Shown piece by piece: positions 34,651 through 42,137 of a DNA stretch of 64,000 bases (positions are counted from its first letter, which is position 1; each line of letters starts with the position of its first letter). Location: positions 62,001 through 126,000 of the forward strand of contig DAIDJM010000003.1 in NCBI GenBank assembly GCA_027451405.1, read 5' to 3'. A program made the position numbers and the translations under genes. Source of the stretch: Acetobacteraceae bacterium. GTDB lineage: Bacteria > Pseudomonadota > Alphaproteobacteria > Acetobacterales > Acetobacteraceae. The notes beneath the pieces are model-generated. The model was not told where the DNA came from, did not search any database, and saw only the letters and a program-made list of their open reading frames with translations.

Positions 34651-35574
34651 ATGCCTGCGGACCCGTATCAGACCCTCGGCGTCGCCCGCGACGCGTCGCC
34701 CGAGCAGATCCGCGCGGCCTTTCGCACGCTGGCCAAAAAGCACCACCCGGATCTCAACCCCGGCGACAAGGCCGCTGAGGAAAAGTTCAAATCGATCGGC
34801 GCCGCGCACGACCTGCTCTCCGATCCCGAACGCCGGGCCCGCTTCGATCGCGGGGAGATTGATGCGGCCGGCCAGGAACGGGCCGAACGCTACAGCTACC
34901 GGCATCACGCGGATGCGGCGGCCGGCGCGCGGTATCGGCCCGGCATGCCGCCCGAGGAGGACCCGGCTTTCGCCGACATTTTCGCCGACCTGTTCCGGCG
35001 CGGCGGCGGCGCGGCCTCGGGCCGCGGGCCGATGCGGGGGCAGGACCAGCATTACCGGCTGGAGGTCAGTTTCGCGGAGGCGGCGCTGGGCGCGCAGAAG
35101 CGGCTCACGCTGCCGGATGGGCGCACGCTGGACGTGGCGATCCCGCCGGGGCTCGAGGACGGGCAGTTGCTGCGGCTGCGCGGGCAGGGGGGCGCTGGAT
35201 GGAACGGGGCGCCGGCCGGGGACGCGCTGATCGAGGTCCATGTGGCGCCGCACCCGTTCTTCCAGCGCGAGGGGCGCGATCTGCGGCTCGACCTTCCGGT
35301 GACCGCGGCGGACGCGATCCTGGGCGCGAAAATCCCGGTTCCCACGCTGACCGGCAGCGTCACGCTGACCATCCCGCGCCACTCGAATCACGGCCGCGTC
35401 CTGCGCCTGCGCGGCAAAGGGCTGCCCGCCGAGGGCGGTCAGCCCGCCGGCGACCTCTATGCACGGCTCGTCCTGGTGACCGGCAAACCCGACGCCGAAC
35501 TCGAGGCGGCGTTGCGCGCCTGGTCCGAGCGGCACCGGGACGATCCGCTGCCCCAGCCGGGGTCGCTGTCATGA
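34651..35574 (+). CDS. cbpA: DnaJ-class co-chaperone CbpA
   Basis: A 307-residue J-protein. The J-domain is at residues 5-70 with the HPD motif ([18 protein letters not shown]). A Gly/charged linker follows, then two beta-barrel substrate-binding domains ([39 protein letters not shown]). The DnaJ zinc-finger domain is absent, which marks the CbpA type. It stimulates DnaK. The family start MPADPYQTL fixes ATG 34651; upstream frame is noise. It overlaps cbpM (ATGA), the classic CbpA-CbpM pair, in which CbpM inhibits CbpA by binding the J-domain. Confidence 0.93.
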   Translation: MPADPYQTLGVARDASPEQIRAAFRTLAKKHHPDLNPGDKAAEEKFKSIGAAHDLLSDPERRARFDRGEIDAAGQERAERYSYRHHADAAAGARYRPGMPPEEDPAFADIFADLFRRGGGAASGRGPMRGQDQHYRLEVSFAEAALGAQKRLTLPDGRTLDVAIPPGLEDGQLLRLRGQGGAGWNGAPAGDALIEVHVAPHPFFQREGRDLRLDLPVTAADAILGAKIPVPTLTGSVTLTIPRHSNHGRVLRLRGKGLPAEGGQPAGDLYARLVLVTGKPDAELEAALRAWSERHRDDPLPQPGSLS

Positions 35575-35879
35575 TCGGGCCCGACGCGATCCTGCGGGAA
35601 ATCCCGGGTCTGACCCGCCCGGAGCTGGACCTGTTCCTCGCCCAGGGCTGGGTGCGCGCGGAGATGGGGGTGACCCCCGGGTTCAATCCCGTGGACGTCG
35701 CCCGGATCCGCCTGATCGTTGAACTCCGCGGCGCGCTGGCGATCGACGACACAACGCTTCCCGTCATCCTCTCGTTGCTGGACCAGCTCTACACCACCCG
35801 CCGCCAGCTCCGCCGCGTGCTGACCGAAGCGGAGCCGGCGTTGCGGGATCGGTTGTTGCAGGTGCTGACCGAAGTCTAG
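35571..35879 (+). CDS. cbpM: CbpM-family modulator of CbpA
   Basis: A 102-residue mostly helical protein ([37 protein letters not shown], then [19 protein letters not shown]). The MerR-like helical character and ATGA overlap with cbpA identify it as the CbpM modulator, which keeps CbpA inactive until it is degraded. Length is typical at about 100 residues. Confidence 0.85.
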   Translation: MIGPDAILREIPGLTRPELDLFLAQGWVRAEMGVTPGFNPVDVARIRLIVELRGALAIDDTTLPVILSLLDQLYTTRRQLRRVLTEAEPALRDRLLQVLTEV

Positions 35880-35890
35880 GGAAGAGAGGA

Positions 35891-36114
35891 GTCTTTTTTC
35901 GGAAGAACAAAGAAGCGAAAAGACGGTTCCGATTTTACAACGGGACGTTTGAAGGCCTGGTCGTCGGATGGGACCGGCCGGAGGCTTGCCGCGGATTGGG
36001 GTCGAGGACCATCTCACGGGGATTCGCTTCGCGGATTTGATTCGTATGAGACGAGGCGGTTGAACCGCCTCGCCCCACACGCGAAAGTTTTGAGTTCTCT
36101 TCTTAGAAAAGAAC
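35891..36114. repeat. AT-rich inverted-repeat element, degenerate copy 5
   Basis: GTCTTTTTTCGGAAGAACAA..GCGAAAAGACGG at the left and CGAAAGTTTTGAGTTCTCTT..AAAAGAAC at the right, about 130 bases apart, in an otherwise gene-free 3' region of cbpM. The intervening DNA has GATTCG/CGAAGC-type palindromes (CGGTTG..CAACCG-like) and no credible gene. Confidence 0.5.
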
Positions 36115-36124
36115 CGGTTTTTCC

Positions 36125-36277
36125 TTACGCCACGACATTGAGTGCGTGGCCCGACGATGCCGGCGGGCTGTTATCGTGATCGCCGTCGGAATCGGTGGGC
36201 GCGGCTGACGCCGGCGGTGGCGGGGGCGGCGGGGCATAGAGCGCCGACGCGGTGCCGATAGGGGAGAGCAAGCTCAT
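36125..36277 (-). CDS. Tiny proline-rich protein, 50 residues, hypothetical
   Basis: An ATG at 36277 with a GAGG ribosome site opens 51 codons (MSLLSPIGTASALYAPPPP, then PPPASAA...) ending HALNVVA and a TAA at 36125. The Pro run and Ser/Asp content look like a short linker or exported peptide. The position, directly outside the left border of the tRNA-Val element, suggests a host gene close to the insertion site. No family is recognised; it may not be translated. Confidence 0.35.
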   Translation of the reverse strand: MSLLSPIGTASALYAPPPPPPPASAAPTDSDGDHDNSPPASSGHALNVVA

Positions 36278-36349
36278 GACAGGACCTCATGGAAAGAGAA
36301 CGGTCCCGTCTATCCGTCTGGGCGTAAACAAATCGTTGCCCGGCCGTGG

Positions 36350-36400
36350 AGGTGGTGGGTGCGACAGGGATTGAACCTGTGACCCCCGCCGTGTGAAGGC
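36350..36400. repeat. attL-type duplication: 51-bp copy of the tRNA-Val 3' end
   Basis: A 51-bp direct repeat identical to 41910-41960. It matches the 3' end of tRNA-Val(CAC), from the CCA through the T arm, variable loop and into the anticodon arm, on the minus strand; the tRNA 5' half is missing here. It is the left boundary of the integrated element. Confidence 0.93.
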
Positions 36401-36514
36401 TGGTCCTGGGGCTTGCGGGTGTTTTCTGGCTTTCGCGCGGCTTTGATTTCCTCTCGTGCTGGTCGCGAGTTTCCTTGTTTCAGTGTGACCGAGCTTGTTG
36501 CGGTTTGCCCGCTT

Positions 36515-36554
36515 GTGGTAGCTATGTGGTAGCTAGACCCGAGCTAGCTACCAC
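36515..36554. promoter_or_regulatory. Tandem arm-type sites GTGGTAGCTA (left end), with inverted copy
   Basis: GTGGTAGCTA occurs twice with one T between (36515-36535), followed by an inverted copy TAGCTACCAC (36545-36554). The tandem pair recurs exactly at 41847-41867. Short repeats near both att ends, just upstream of int, are expected of integrase arm-type or excisionase binding sites; they may also overlap the int promoter. Confidence 0.7.
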
Positions 36555-36569
36555 CGGGAGGGCGCCACG

Positions 36570-37847
36570 ATGGGCGAGCGGAGCGAAATAACCATGACGG
36601 CGGTGAAGGCTCTGGGGCCGGGGCAGACTATCTGGGACGGTGCCGTGAGGGGCTTTTGTGCCCGCCGGCAGAAGAACGCTGTCACTTACGCGGTCAAATT
36701 CCGGACGCGGGACGGTCGCCAGCGGTGGGCGACGATTGGCACGCACGGTTCGCCTTGGACCCCCGACACGGCGCGGAAAGAGGCGAGGCGGCTGCTCGGG
36801 GAAGTGGTGACCGGGGCCGATCCGGTGGCGGAGAAAAAAGAGGCAAGGAAGGCTCCGACCGTGGCGGAGCTTTGCCGCGATTATCTCGACGATGCCGAGG
36901 CCGGGCGGCTTCTGGTGCGCGGCGGCAAGCCGAAAAAGCCGCTGACGCTCGCGAGCGATCGGGGCCGGATCGAGGGGCATATTATCCCGCTGCTCGGCAC
37001 GATGAAGGTTCGGGCTGTCACGCGGAAAGATGTGGATGCCTTCATGCACAAGGTCGCCGAAGGCGCGAGCGTTAAGCCGGCGGCGAAAACCAAGCCGCGC
37101 GGCGTCTCGAAATTACGTGGCGGGCGAGGGGTGGCGACCCGCACCGTTGGGCTCCTGGGCGCAATCTTCTCTTATGCCGTGGAGAAGGGGATGCGCGCTG
37201 ACAATCCGGCCCACCGCGTGCGCAAATTCGCTGAGAACCGGCGAGAACGCCGGCTGAGCGACGACGAATATGCGTTGCTTGCAACGGCGACCAACGCGGC
37301 CGAGGCGGCGAAGGTTTGGGCGCCATCGGTGGCGTGCCTTAGGTTCCTGACCTTGACCGGCTGGCGCTCCGGCGAGGCGCTGGCGCTGCGCTGGTCCGAT
37401 ATCGACACGGTGCGCCGGGTGGCGATCCTCGCGGACACGAAATCCGGGCGCTCTGTCCGGCCGCTGAGCCACGCCGCGCTCGACGTGCTGCGGACTGCGC
37501 CACGCATCGGCAAGAGCGAGCTGGTCTTTCCGGCGAGCAAGGGCGAAGGAGCCATGTCGGGCTTCAAGAAGTTTGTCCGGCGAATCGTGGCGCTTGGCGG
37601 CTTGCCACTGGACGTGACTCCACACGTGTTGCGGCACTCGTTCGTGAGCCTTGGCGCCGACCTGGGGCTTTCCGAGCCGACGATTGCCGCGCTGGTCGGA
37701 CACCGGGGGCAGTCTATCACGTCGCGATACACGCATTTTGCGGATGCCCCGTTGCTTGCGGCTGCCGATGCGGTGGCGAACGAGACGCTGCGCCGCATGG
37801 GCGAGGCTCGCAGCGCGGAGGTGGTGCAGTTGCGGGAAGCGATCTGA
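36570..37847 (+). CDS. int: Tyrosine-recombinase integrase
   Basis: A 425-residue phage-type integrase. The N-terminal DUF4102-like arm-binding domain (WDGAVRGFCARRQKNAVTYA, then GDGR-like QRWATIG) is followed by a core-binding domain and the catalytic domain with R266 (TGWRSGEA), K291 (ADTKSGR), H352 and R355 (HVLRHSF), H378 (GHRG) and nucleophile Y387 (SRYTH). All catalytic residues are present, so it should be active. It starts at 36570, 170 bases from the left att, downstream of the arm-type sites. P4-like integrases of this kind use tRNA 3' ends as attB, as here. Confidence 0.95.
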   Translation: MGERSEITMTAVKALGPGQTIWDGAVRGFCARRQKNAVTYAVKFRTRDGRQRWATIGTHGSPWTPDTARKEARRLLGEVVTGADPVAEKKEARKAPTVAELCRDYLDDAEAGRLLVRGGKPKKPLTLASDRGRIEGHIIPLLGTMKVRAVTRKDVDAFMHKVAEGASVKPAAKTKPRGVSKLRGGRGVATRTVGLLGAIFSYAVEKGMRADNPAHRVRKFAENRRERRLSDDEYALLATATNAAEAAKVWAPSVACLRFLTLTGWRSGEALALRWSDIDTVRRVAILADTKSGRSVRPLSHAALDVLRTAPRIGKSELVFPASKGEGAMSGFKKFVRRIVALGGLPLDVTPHVLRHSFVSLGADLGLSEPTIAALVGHRGQSITSRYTHFADAPLLAAADAVANETLRRMGEARSAEVVQLREAI

Positions 37848-37950
37848 GACGAACCCAGCCACCGACAATCGGGCTCAGATTTAATTTGTGCCGAGGGTTT
37901 TTGTTCGACCAATAGGGGGCCGCGCAATGTTCTGAATTGGAGAACACACG

Positions 37951-38229
37951 TTGGCACCCGAAAAAAAACACCGCAGCGGTTACGCGGAAGCCACGCTGCC
38001 GGTGACACTCACCGACGACACGCGACTTCGCCGCCGCGCTCTGGCTGAAGCCCTTACAGCCGCCGGCTTTCCCATTAGCGACGCCACTCTCGCGACGAAG
38101 GCGACTCGCGGCGGCGGCCCACCGTTTCAAAGTTTCGGCCGAATCCCGCTCTATAAGTGGGGTGACGCTCTCGCCTGGGCCGAAGGGCGCCTTTCCGCGC
38201 TGCGCCGCTCAACATCCGAAGCCGCATAA
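37951..38229 (+). CDS. AlpA/excisionase-like DNA-binding protein
   Basis: A 92-residue protein with a TTG start and a GGAG ribosome site (leader ATTGGAGAAC). The central part (LAEALTAAGFPISDATLATK, then GGGPPFQSFGRIPLYKWGDA) fits the AlpA/MerR-like winged-helix pattern, with the GxGPxFxxxGR..Y..DxxxW signature of excisionases and directionality factors. It lies behind int, as in P4-like elements, where such proteins activate int or excision. The assignment rests on motif shape only. Confidence 0.7.
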   Translation: MAPEKKHRSGYAEATLPVTLTDDTRLRRRALAEALTAAGFPISDATLATKATRGGGPPFQSFGRIPLYKWGDALAWAEGRLSALRRSTSEAA

Positions 38230-38364
38230 AGAAACGCCGGCCCTGACGCGCAGGAGCCGGCGGCGTGTTGCTGAAATCGCTTGAGTTGGCGGCGGTCAGG
38301 TAGCACGCGCGGCAGCGAGTTTCCAGCGGTTTGGGGCCGGGCTTCTCGATTTGGAGAACCTGCC

Positions 38365-39249
38365 TTGTCATACCCCTTTAGACCACATGCGGCAGAACTC
38401 GCCGCGCGCCTGAGCTTGCATCGAGCCGGGCGTTCCTGGCGCGGCGATTGCCCAATCTGCGGCTACGCTGGCGCTTTCGTGCTGGACCAACGTGACGGTC
38501 GCACCCTTGCGTGGTGCGCGTCGTGTCAGGACCGCGCCGGGATCGCGGCGATTATCCGTGGCACTCGCCCGATTTCCGGCCCACCAGCGGGCGAATTGGT
38601 TCCGGCTGCCGTGTCTGAAACTGCGCGGCAAAAACAAGCCCAGGAGCACGCCTTGGCGCTTTGGCGCGGGGCTGAGTCGGTGATCCGCACGCCGGCGCAA
38701 CTCTATCTGCGCGCTCGAAACATTGGGCACATCGCGCAGTCGGCGGCGTTGCGGTTTCGGGGCGATTGTTCGCACCCGGCCGACAGAGCGCGCCGGCCTG
38801 CCATGATCGCATTGGTGCTGGGTCCGCACGGGGAGCCGTTGGGCGTTCATCGCACCTATCTCGACAATAACGGCCGAAAGGCTGCGATCGAGCCCCAGAA
38901 GGCGAGCGTCGGGCCCGTGTGGGGCGGAGCCATCCGGCTCGATCCAGAGGCGGCCGAGCTTGTGATCGGCGAAGGAATCGAAACGTCCGCCAGCGCGGGG
39001 CTGCTGCTGAACCTACCGGCCTGGGCCGCAATATCGGCCGGCAATCTGGCGCGCGGCCTGGTGCTGCCGCCTGACGTGCGGGCCGTAGTGATTGCGGCGG
39101 ACAATGACGCTCCGGGAATTGCCGCAGCGGAACAAGCGGCAGAACGCTGGAAGGCCGAAGGCCGGCGCGTGCGGATTGTCAAACCTGACCGGCCCGGCGC
39201 CGATTTCGCGGACCTGCTCGCCGAGCGCGGAGGGCGGACCGATGCCTGA
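38365..39249 (+). CDS. Zinc-finger/Toprim protein (primase-type)
   Basis: A 294-residue protein. Residues 26-54 contain CPIC and CASC pairs (C29, C32, C51, C54), a CHC2-like zinc finger of primases. Residues 198-275 carry a Toprim core: VIGEGIETSASAG (E203) and VIAADNDAPG (D246, D248), the metal-binding acidic residues. This layout matches Toprim-containing replication proteins of phages and satellites. The start is TTG 38365 with a GGAG site (leader ATTTGGAGAAC), chosen because the zinc finger follows at once. It overlaps the DUF3631 gene by 8 bases. It probably primes element DNA synthesis. Confidence 0.82.
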   Translation: MSYPFRPHAAELAARLSLHRAGRSWRGDCPICGYAGAFVLDQRDGRTLAWCASCQDRAGIAAIIRGTRPISGPPAGELVPAAVSETARQKQAQEHALALWRGAESVIRTPAQLYLRARNIGHIAQSAALRFRGDCSHPADRARRPAMIALVLGPHGEPLGVHRTYLDNNGRKAAIEPQKASVGPVWGGAIRLDPEAAELVIGEGIETSASAGLLLNLPAWAAISAGNLARGLVLPPDVRAVVIAADNDAPGIAAAEQAAERWKAEGRRVRIVKPDRPGADFADLLAERGGRTDA

Positions 39250-40762
39250 CGCCAGCGGCTTTTCCGACCACGCCCCACCGCCAGAGAGCGACGAAGCGGC
39301 GATTGCGCGCCTCGCCGCCTTGGCTCCCCTCGAATACGACCGGGTGCGCGAAACCCAAGCCGAGCGCATGGGCGTTCGGGTGGCGACGCTGGACAAGCAA
39401 GTTAGCGCCGCACGCCACGAGGCGGCTGGCGAGACGACCCTGCAAGGCCGCGCCTTAAAGATCGAGCCCCCCGAGCCCTGGCCGGAGCCCGTTGACGGGG
39501 TGAAACTGCTGGATGCGCTCGCCGCGTTCTACGGGCGGCACGCGAGCTTGCCCGCCCATGGTGCGACGATTCTCACGCTCTGGTCGGCGCACACATTCTG
39601 CTTTGAGGCTGCCCGCCATACGCCGCGCCTGGCGATCACGAGCGCGGAAAAGGGGAGCGGCAAAACGACCATTTTAGATCTTGTGGCGATGACATGCTGC
39701 AAACCGCTCTCCGCGAGTAGCCTGACCTCTGCTGCCATGTTTCGCAGCGTGGAAATCGCCAAGCCAACGCTTCTAATCGACGAAGCCGACCTTTTTCTGA
39801 ACGAAGCCCAGGACGTGCGCGCGATACTCAACGCGGGCAACAAGCACGGTGGGCAGGTTATCCGCTGCGTTGGGGACGATTCTGAACCGCGCGCCTTCTC
39901 GGTTCATGCGCCCGCTGCAGTGGCGGCAATCGGGCGGCTCCCGGACACGCTCACGGATCGTTCCGTCCGGCTGGTTATGCAGCGTGCCACCGCCGTCGAG
40001 CGGCCCGCACGGATCACCGTCGAGACCGAGAGGGCCGGAGCAATGCTGGCCCGAAAGGCCGCACGCTGGGCCGCCGATCACGCGGACCTGAATCAAGACC
40101 CGGCGATGCCGGCGGCGCTCGCGAACCGGCAGGCGGATAATTGGCGCATCCTTTTCGCGATTGCCCAGCGGGCCGGTGGTGACTGGCCGGCGCGAGTTGA
40201 AGCCGCCGCGCTGGCGGAAACGGGTGGCGACGCGGCAGAGAGTTTGGGCGTGGCGCTGCTTCGGGACTTGCGCGCGATTTACCAACAGGCCGCGCGGGAT
40301 CGTCTCACCACGGCCGAAATCGTCCGCGAGCTTGTCGGGATGGAAGATCGGCCCTGGCCCGAGATGCCGGGAACCGGGAAGGCGATCACGGCCGCTTGGT
40401 TCACGCGGCGGGTAAAACAATACGGCGCCGATCGGACGCAATGGAGTGAGGGAGGGGGCCGGGTTTGGGGCTTCAAACTGGCCAGTTTCGGGGACGCTTT
40501 CGCCCGATACCTGCCCGACTCGCCAGAACCCCCGCCGCAAACTGGTGAACTGGTGAAATCGCAGCGCGGGACTACAAACTTTCCAAAACCCGAACTGGTG
40601 AGCCCTCCCCCCTTCACCACTTCCAAACTGGTGAAGCCTGAGCCCTTCACCACTTTGGAATCGCAAAAAAGCCAGGTTTCTCTAGGCGAACACCACTTCA
40701 CCAGTTTTTCCGGGGGGTCGGGGGTTAGCGATAGGTCGGGACCATGGCGGGGTGAAGTTTGA
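39242..40762 (+). CDS. DUF3631-domain ATPase/helicase-like replication protein
   Basis: A 506-residue protein. A P-loop lies at residues 134-142 (SAEKGSGKT) and Walker B at 177-183 (LLIDEAD). Then come RLPDTLTDRSVRLVMQRA and the DUF3631 region (ALANRQADNWRILFAIAQRA, then FGDAFARYLPD). DUF3631 proteins are often annotated as phage helicase or replication factors and commonly follow Toprim genes. The C-terminal 70 residues (after about residue 433) are low-complexity (ELVK, ELVS, PFTT, HHFT units) because the DNA there contains iteron-like repeats. It overlaps the upstream Toprim gene by 8 bases, suggesting coupling. Function beyond ATP binding is inference. Confidence 0.85.
   Translation: MPDASGFSDHAPPPESDEAAIARLAALAPLEYDRVRETQAERMGVRVATLDKQVSAARHEAAGETTLQGRALKIEPPEPWPEPVDGVKLLDALAAFYGRHASLPAHGATILTLWSAHTFCFEAARHTPRLAITSAEKGSGKTTILDLVAMTCCKPLSASSLTSAAMFRSVEIAKPTLLIDEADLFLNEAQDVRAILNAGNKHGGQVIRCVGDDSEPRAFSVHAPAAVAAIGRLPDTLTDRSVRLVMQRATAVERPARITVETERAGAMLARKAARWAADHADLNQDPAMPAALANRQADNWRILFAIAQRAGGDWPARVEAAALAETGGDAAESLGVALLRDLRAIYQQAARDRLTTAEIVRELVGMEDRPWPEMPGTGKAITAAWFTRRVKQYGADRTQWSEGGGRVWGFKLASFGDAFARYLPDSPEPPPQTGELVKSQRGTTNFPKPELVSPPPFTTSKLVKPEPFTTLESQKSQVSLGEHHFTSFSGGSGVSDRSGPWRGEV
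40539..40707. repeat. Iteron-like array, consensus AAACTGGTGAA, seven copies
   Basis: Direct copies start at 40539, 40548, 40593 and 40625; inverted copies (TTCACCACTTT/TTCACCAGTTT type) lie at 40613, 40645 and 40697. The cores ACTGGTGA and TCACCAGT or TCACCACT are nearly constant. They are inside the 3' end of the DUF3631 gene. Repeats of this size, in both orientations next to a primase/helicase cluster, resemble replication-origin iterons of P4-type satellites. Function not shown. Confidence 0.8.
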
Positions 40763-41226
40763 GCCGCTCCGCTGCTGCCATCCTGGCGCGGGCCGAAGCC
40801 GCCGGGGTGACCGTGCAAGCCGCTGGGGATCGGCTGCGCCTCACTGCCCCGGCGCGGCCGTCTCTGGCGCTGCTGCACGAGATTGCCGGCGTAAAAGCGG
40901 AACTGCTCGCGCTGCTCGCCGACCGCGAAGCCGAGTGCGCGGAGCGGGCGGCAATCGCGGCCGAGCCCCGGCTACCCCCGGCCGGGAGCCCGGAAAGGGC
41001 GGAAGCCGACGCGCGGCAGGCGAAAACGGTGGCGGGGCTGCTGCGGGCTGCCCGCAGGCTGCCGCCGACATGGCGAGCCGCTGAGAAATCCCGTCCGCCG
41101 CCGGGGGCTGAGTGCGCCGCGTGCGGTGGTGGCGCCTGGTGGTCGGCGGCGGGCTGGGTTTGGCGGTGCCGGCGCTGCCATGAGCCTCCTGCCGGGGAGC
41201 CGGCCCTAACCGCGCCGAAAGGCTGA
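40759..41226 (+). CDS. TubC-docking-like and zinc-ribbon protein
   Basis: A 155-residue product starting at TTG 40759, overlapping the DUF3631 stop (TTGA). Residues 1-55 (ILARAEAAGVTVQAAGDRLR, then LHEIAGVKAELLALLADRE) look like the TubC N-terminal docking domain, known from modular synthases and also seen in small mobile-element proteins. A Glu/Ala-rich middle follows, then a C-terminal zinc ribbon (CAACGGGAWW, then WRCRRC). Its partner is unknown. Translational coupling to the ATPase suggests a replication-related role. Confidence 0.6.
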   Translation: MSRSAAAILARAEAAGVTVQAAGDRLRLTAPARPSLALLHEIAGVKAELLALLADREAECAERAAIAAEPRLPPAGSPERAEADARQAKTVAGLLRAARRLPPTWRAAEKSRPPPGAECAACGGGAWWSAAGWVWRCRRCHEPPAGEPALTAPKG

Positions 41227-41265
41227 GCGCCACCGTATGACCGTCAACCGGTTGGACCGGCGCTG

Positions 41266-41710
41266 GCGCGCGAGAGGCAGGTTTCGGAGAGGTATCGCGC
41301 GCCCGCGCGCGAGGGGCGGCTGAAAACAATCAATCCGAGCGGTGAGCAAGACTAACCTCGCGCAAGCGCCCGCGAGGGGCCGCTGCGACAGATACGCGCG
41401 CGCGAGAGCCGTCCGGATGGTCCTGATGCGTTGGTCCCTCAAGGTCGCTGTTCTCAGGGAAATCACGGAAACCGGAGCGGGGCGGCGCCCTGACGCTCGG
41501 ATCACTGAAAAGGTGCTGCGCGATACGCGCGCACGCGCGCGCGTGAGGCGTTCGGATCGTTCGGATCGCCTTGGTGCTGGCCCTGGTGCTGGCCCCGTCG
41601 CGCCGGTCCCTCAGCGCGCCTGCCAGCAGGGAAAGCGTAAGAGCCCGCCCAGGGCGCTCTCGCGCTCGGAAGCCGCCAGCTACGCGCGCACGCGCGGGAG
41701 AGGCGGCTTG
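41266..41710. repeat. CG-rich repeat array in the element's right end
   Basis: Runs of alternating CG recur at 41266-41274, 41305-41313, 41391-41406, 41522-41546 and 41691-41712. Shared context is GATACGCGCG before and GCGCGCGAG or GCGAGAGG after. The surrounding 41227-41846 shows no recognisable gene on either strand. It could be a control or origin region of the element; copy number and spacing are judged by eye. Confidence 0.55.
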
Positions 41711-41846
41711 GGCGACGCTGCTAACACCGGGAGACCAGAGAGCCTCTGGCCCGCTCCGGGGCGGCTCGACCCCGTTCATAGCAACGGGGCTGAACGGGCC
41801 CAACCGCACCCGCTGCCGCCACTGTCCGGGGGCTTTCGGGCGGCTC

Positions 41847-41867
41847 GTGGTAGCTATGTGGTAGCTA
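41847..41867. promoter_or_regulatory. Tandem arm-type sites GTGGTAGCTA (right end)
   Basis: An exact repeat of the left pair: GTGGTAGCTA, one T, GTGGTAGCTA, 43 bases before the right att copy. The same order at both ends (direct, not inverted) fits paired arm sites flanking the core of an integrase-type att system. Confidence 0.75.
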
Positions 41868-41909
41868 CGACTTCCGGCCCTTGGTGGCTTGGCCCGTAAC
41901 CCATTGAAA

Positions 41910-41960
41910 AGGTGGTGGGTGCGACAGGGATTGAACCTGTGACCCCCGCCGTGTGAAGGC
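41910..41960. repeat. attR-type duplication within the intact tRNA-Val
   Basis: The right copy of the 51-bp direct repeat. It is continuous with the intact tRNA-Val(CAC) on the minus strand, so integration restores the tRNA 3' end. Divergence from the left copy begins exactly after GTGTGAAGGC. Confidence 0.93.
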
Positions 41961-41987
41961 GATGCTCTACCGCTGAGCTACGCACCC
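41913..41987 (-). tRNA. tRNA-Val(CAC)
   Basis: On the minus strand the 5' GGGTGCG pairs with CGCACCC, followed by A and an encoded CCA (41913-41915). The anticodon arm is CGCC/GGCG around loop TTCACAC, with anticodon CAC. The T arm contains GGTTCAATCCC. 75 bases including CCA. Its 3' part is the attachment site of the integrative element. Confidence 0.95.
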
Positions 41988-42137
41988 GGGGCCATGCGGT
42001 GGCTCCCGACTAAGCGTCCGCGCTCGGCTGCGCAAGCCCCGCTGCGCAAGCCCCCCTGCGCAATCCCCTGGGGCCTCTCGACAGATCGGGCGCGGCTGCC
42101 ACATAGCGGGGCATTGCCTGCCACGGAGGTCTGGGCC

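Larger units (their letters stand above)
36351..41910. mobile_element. Compact tRNA-Val integrative element (about 5.56 kb), satellite-like
   Basis: Bounded by the 51-bp repeat, with the intact tRNA-Val at the right end, this element carries int, an AlpA/excisionase-like gene, a zinc-finger/Toprim gene, a DUF3631 ATPase gene, a TubC-docking-like gene, tandem 10-bp arm sites near both ends, iteron-like repeats and a CG-rich right end. Excision would leave one tRNA-linked copy. No capsid, terminase, conjugation or relaxase gene is seen, so it would depend on another element or on the host for spread. The replication-type gene set resembles phage satellites (P4-like) and small integrative islands; this is an inference. 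Confidence 0.8.

Noticed and set aside
36350-36400. A second tRNA gene at the left border
   Set aside because: Only the 3' part of tRNA-Val is present; the 5' half and D arm are missing, so it is an attachment-site duplication, not a gene.
41330-41899. Overlapping frames in the right end of the element
   Set aside because: They depend on CG-rich repeat DNA and have no homology character on either strand, so I treat the region as non-coding.
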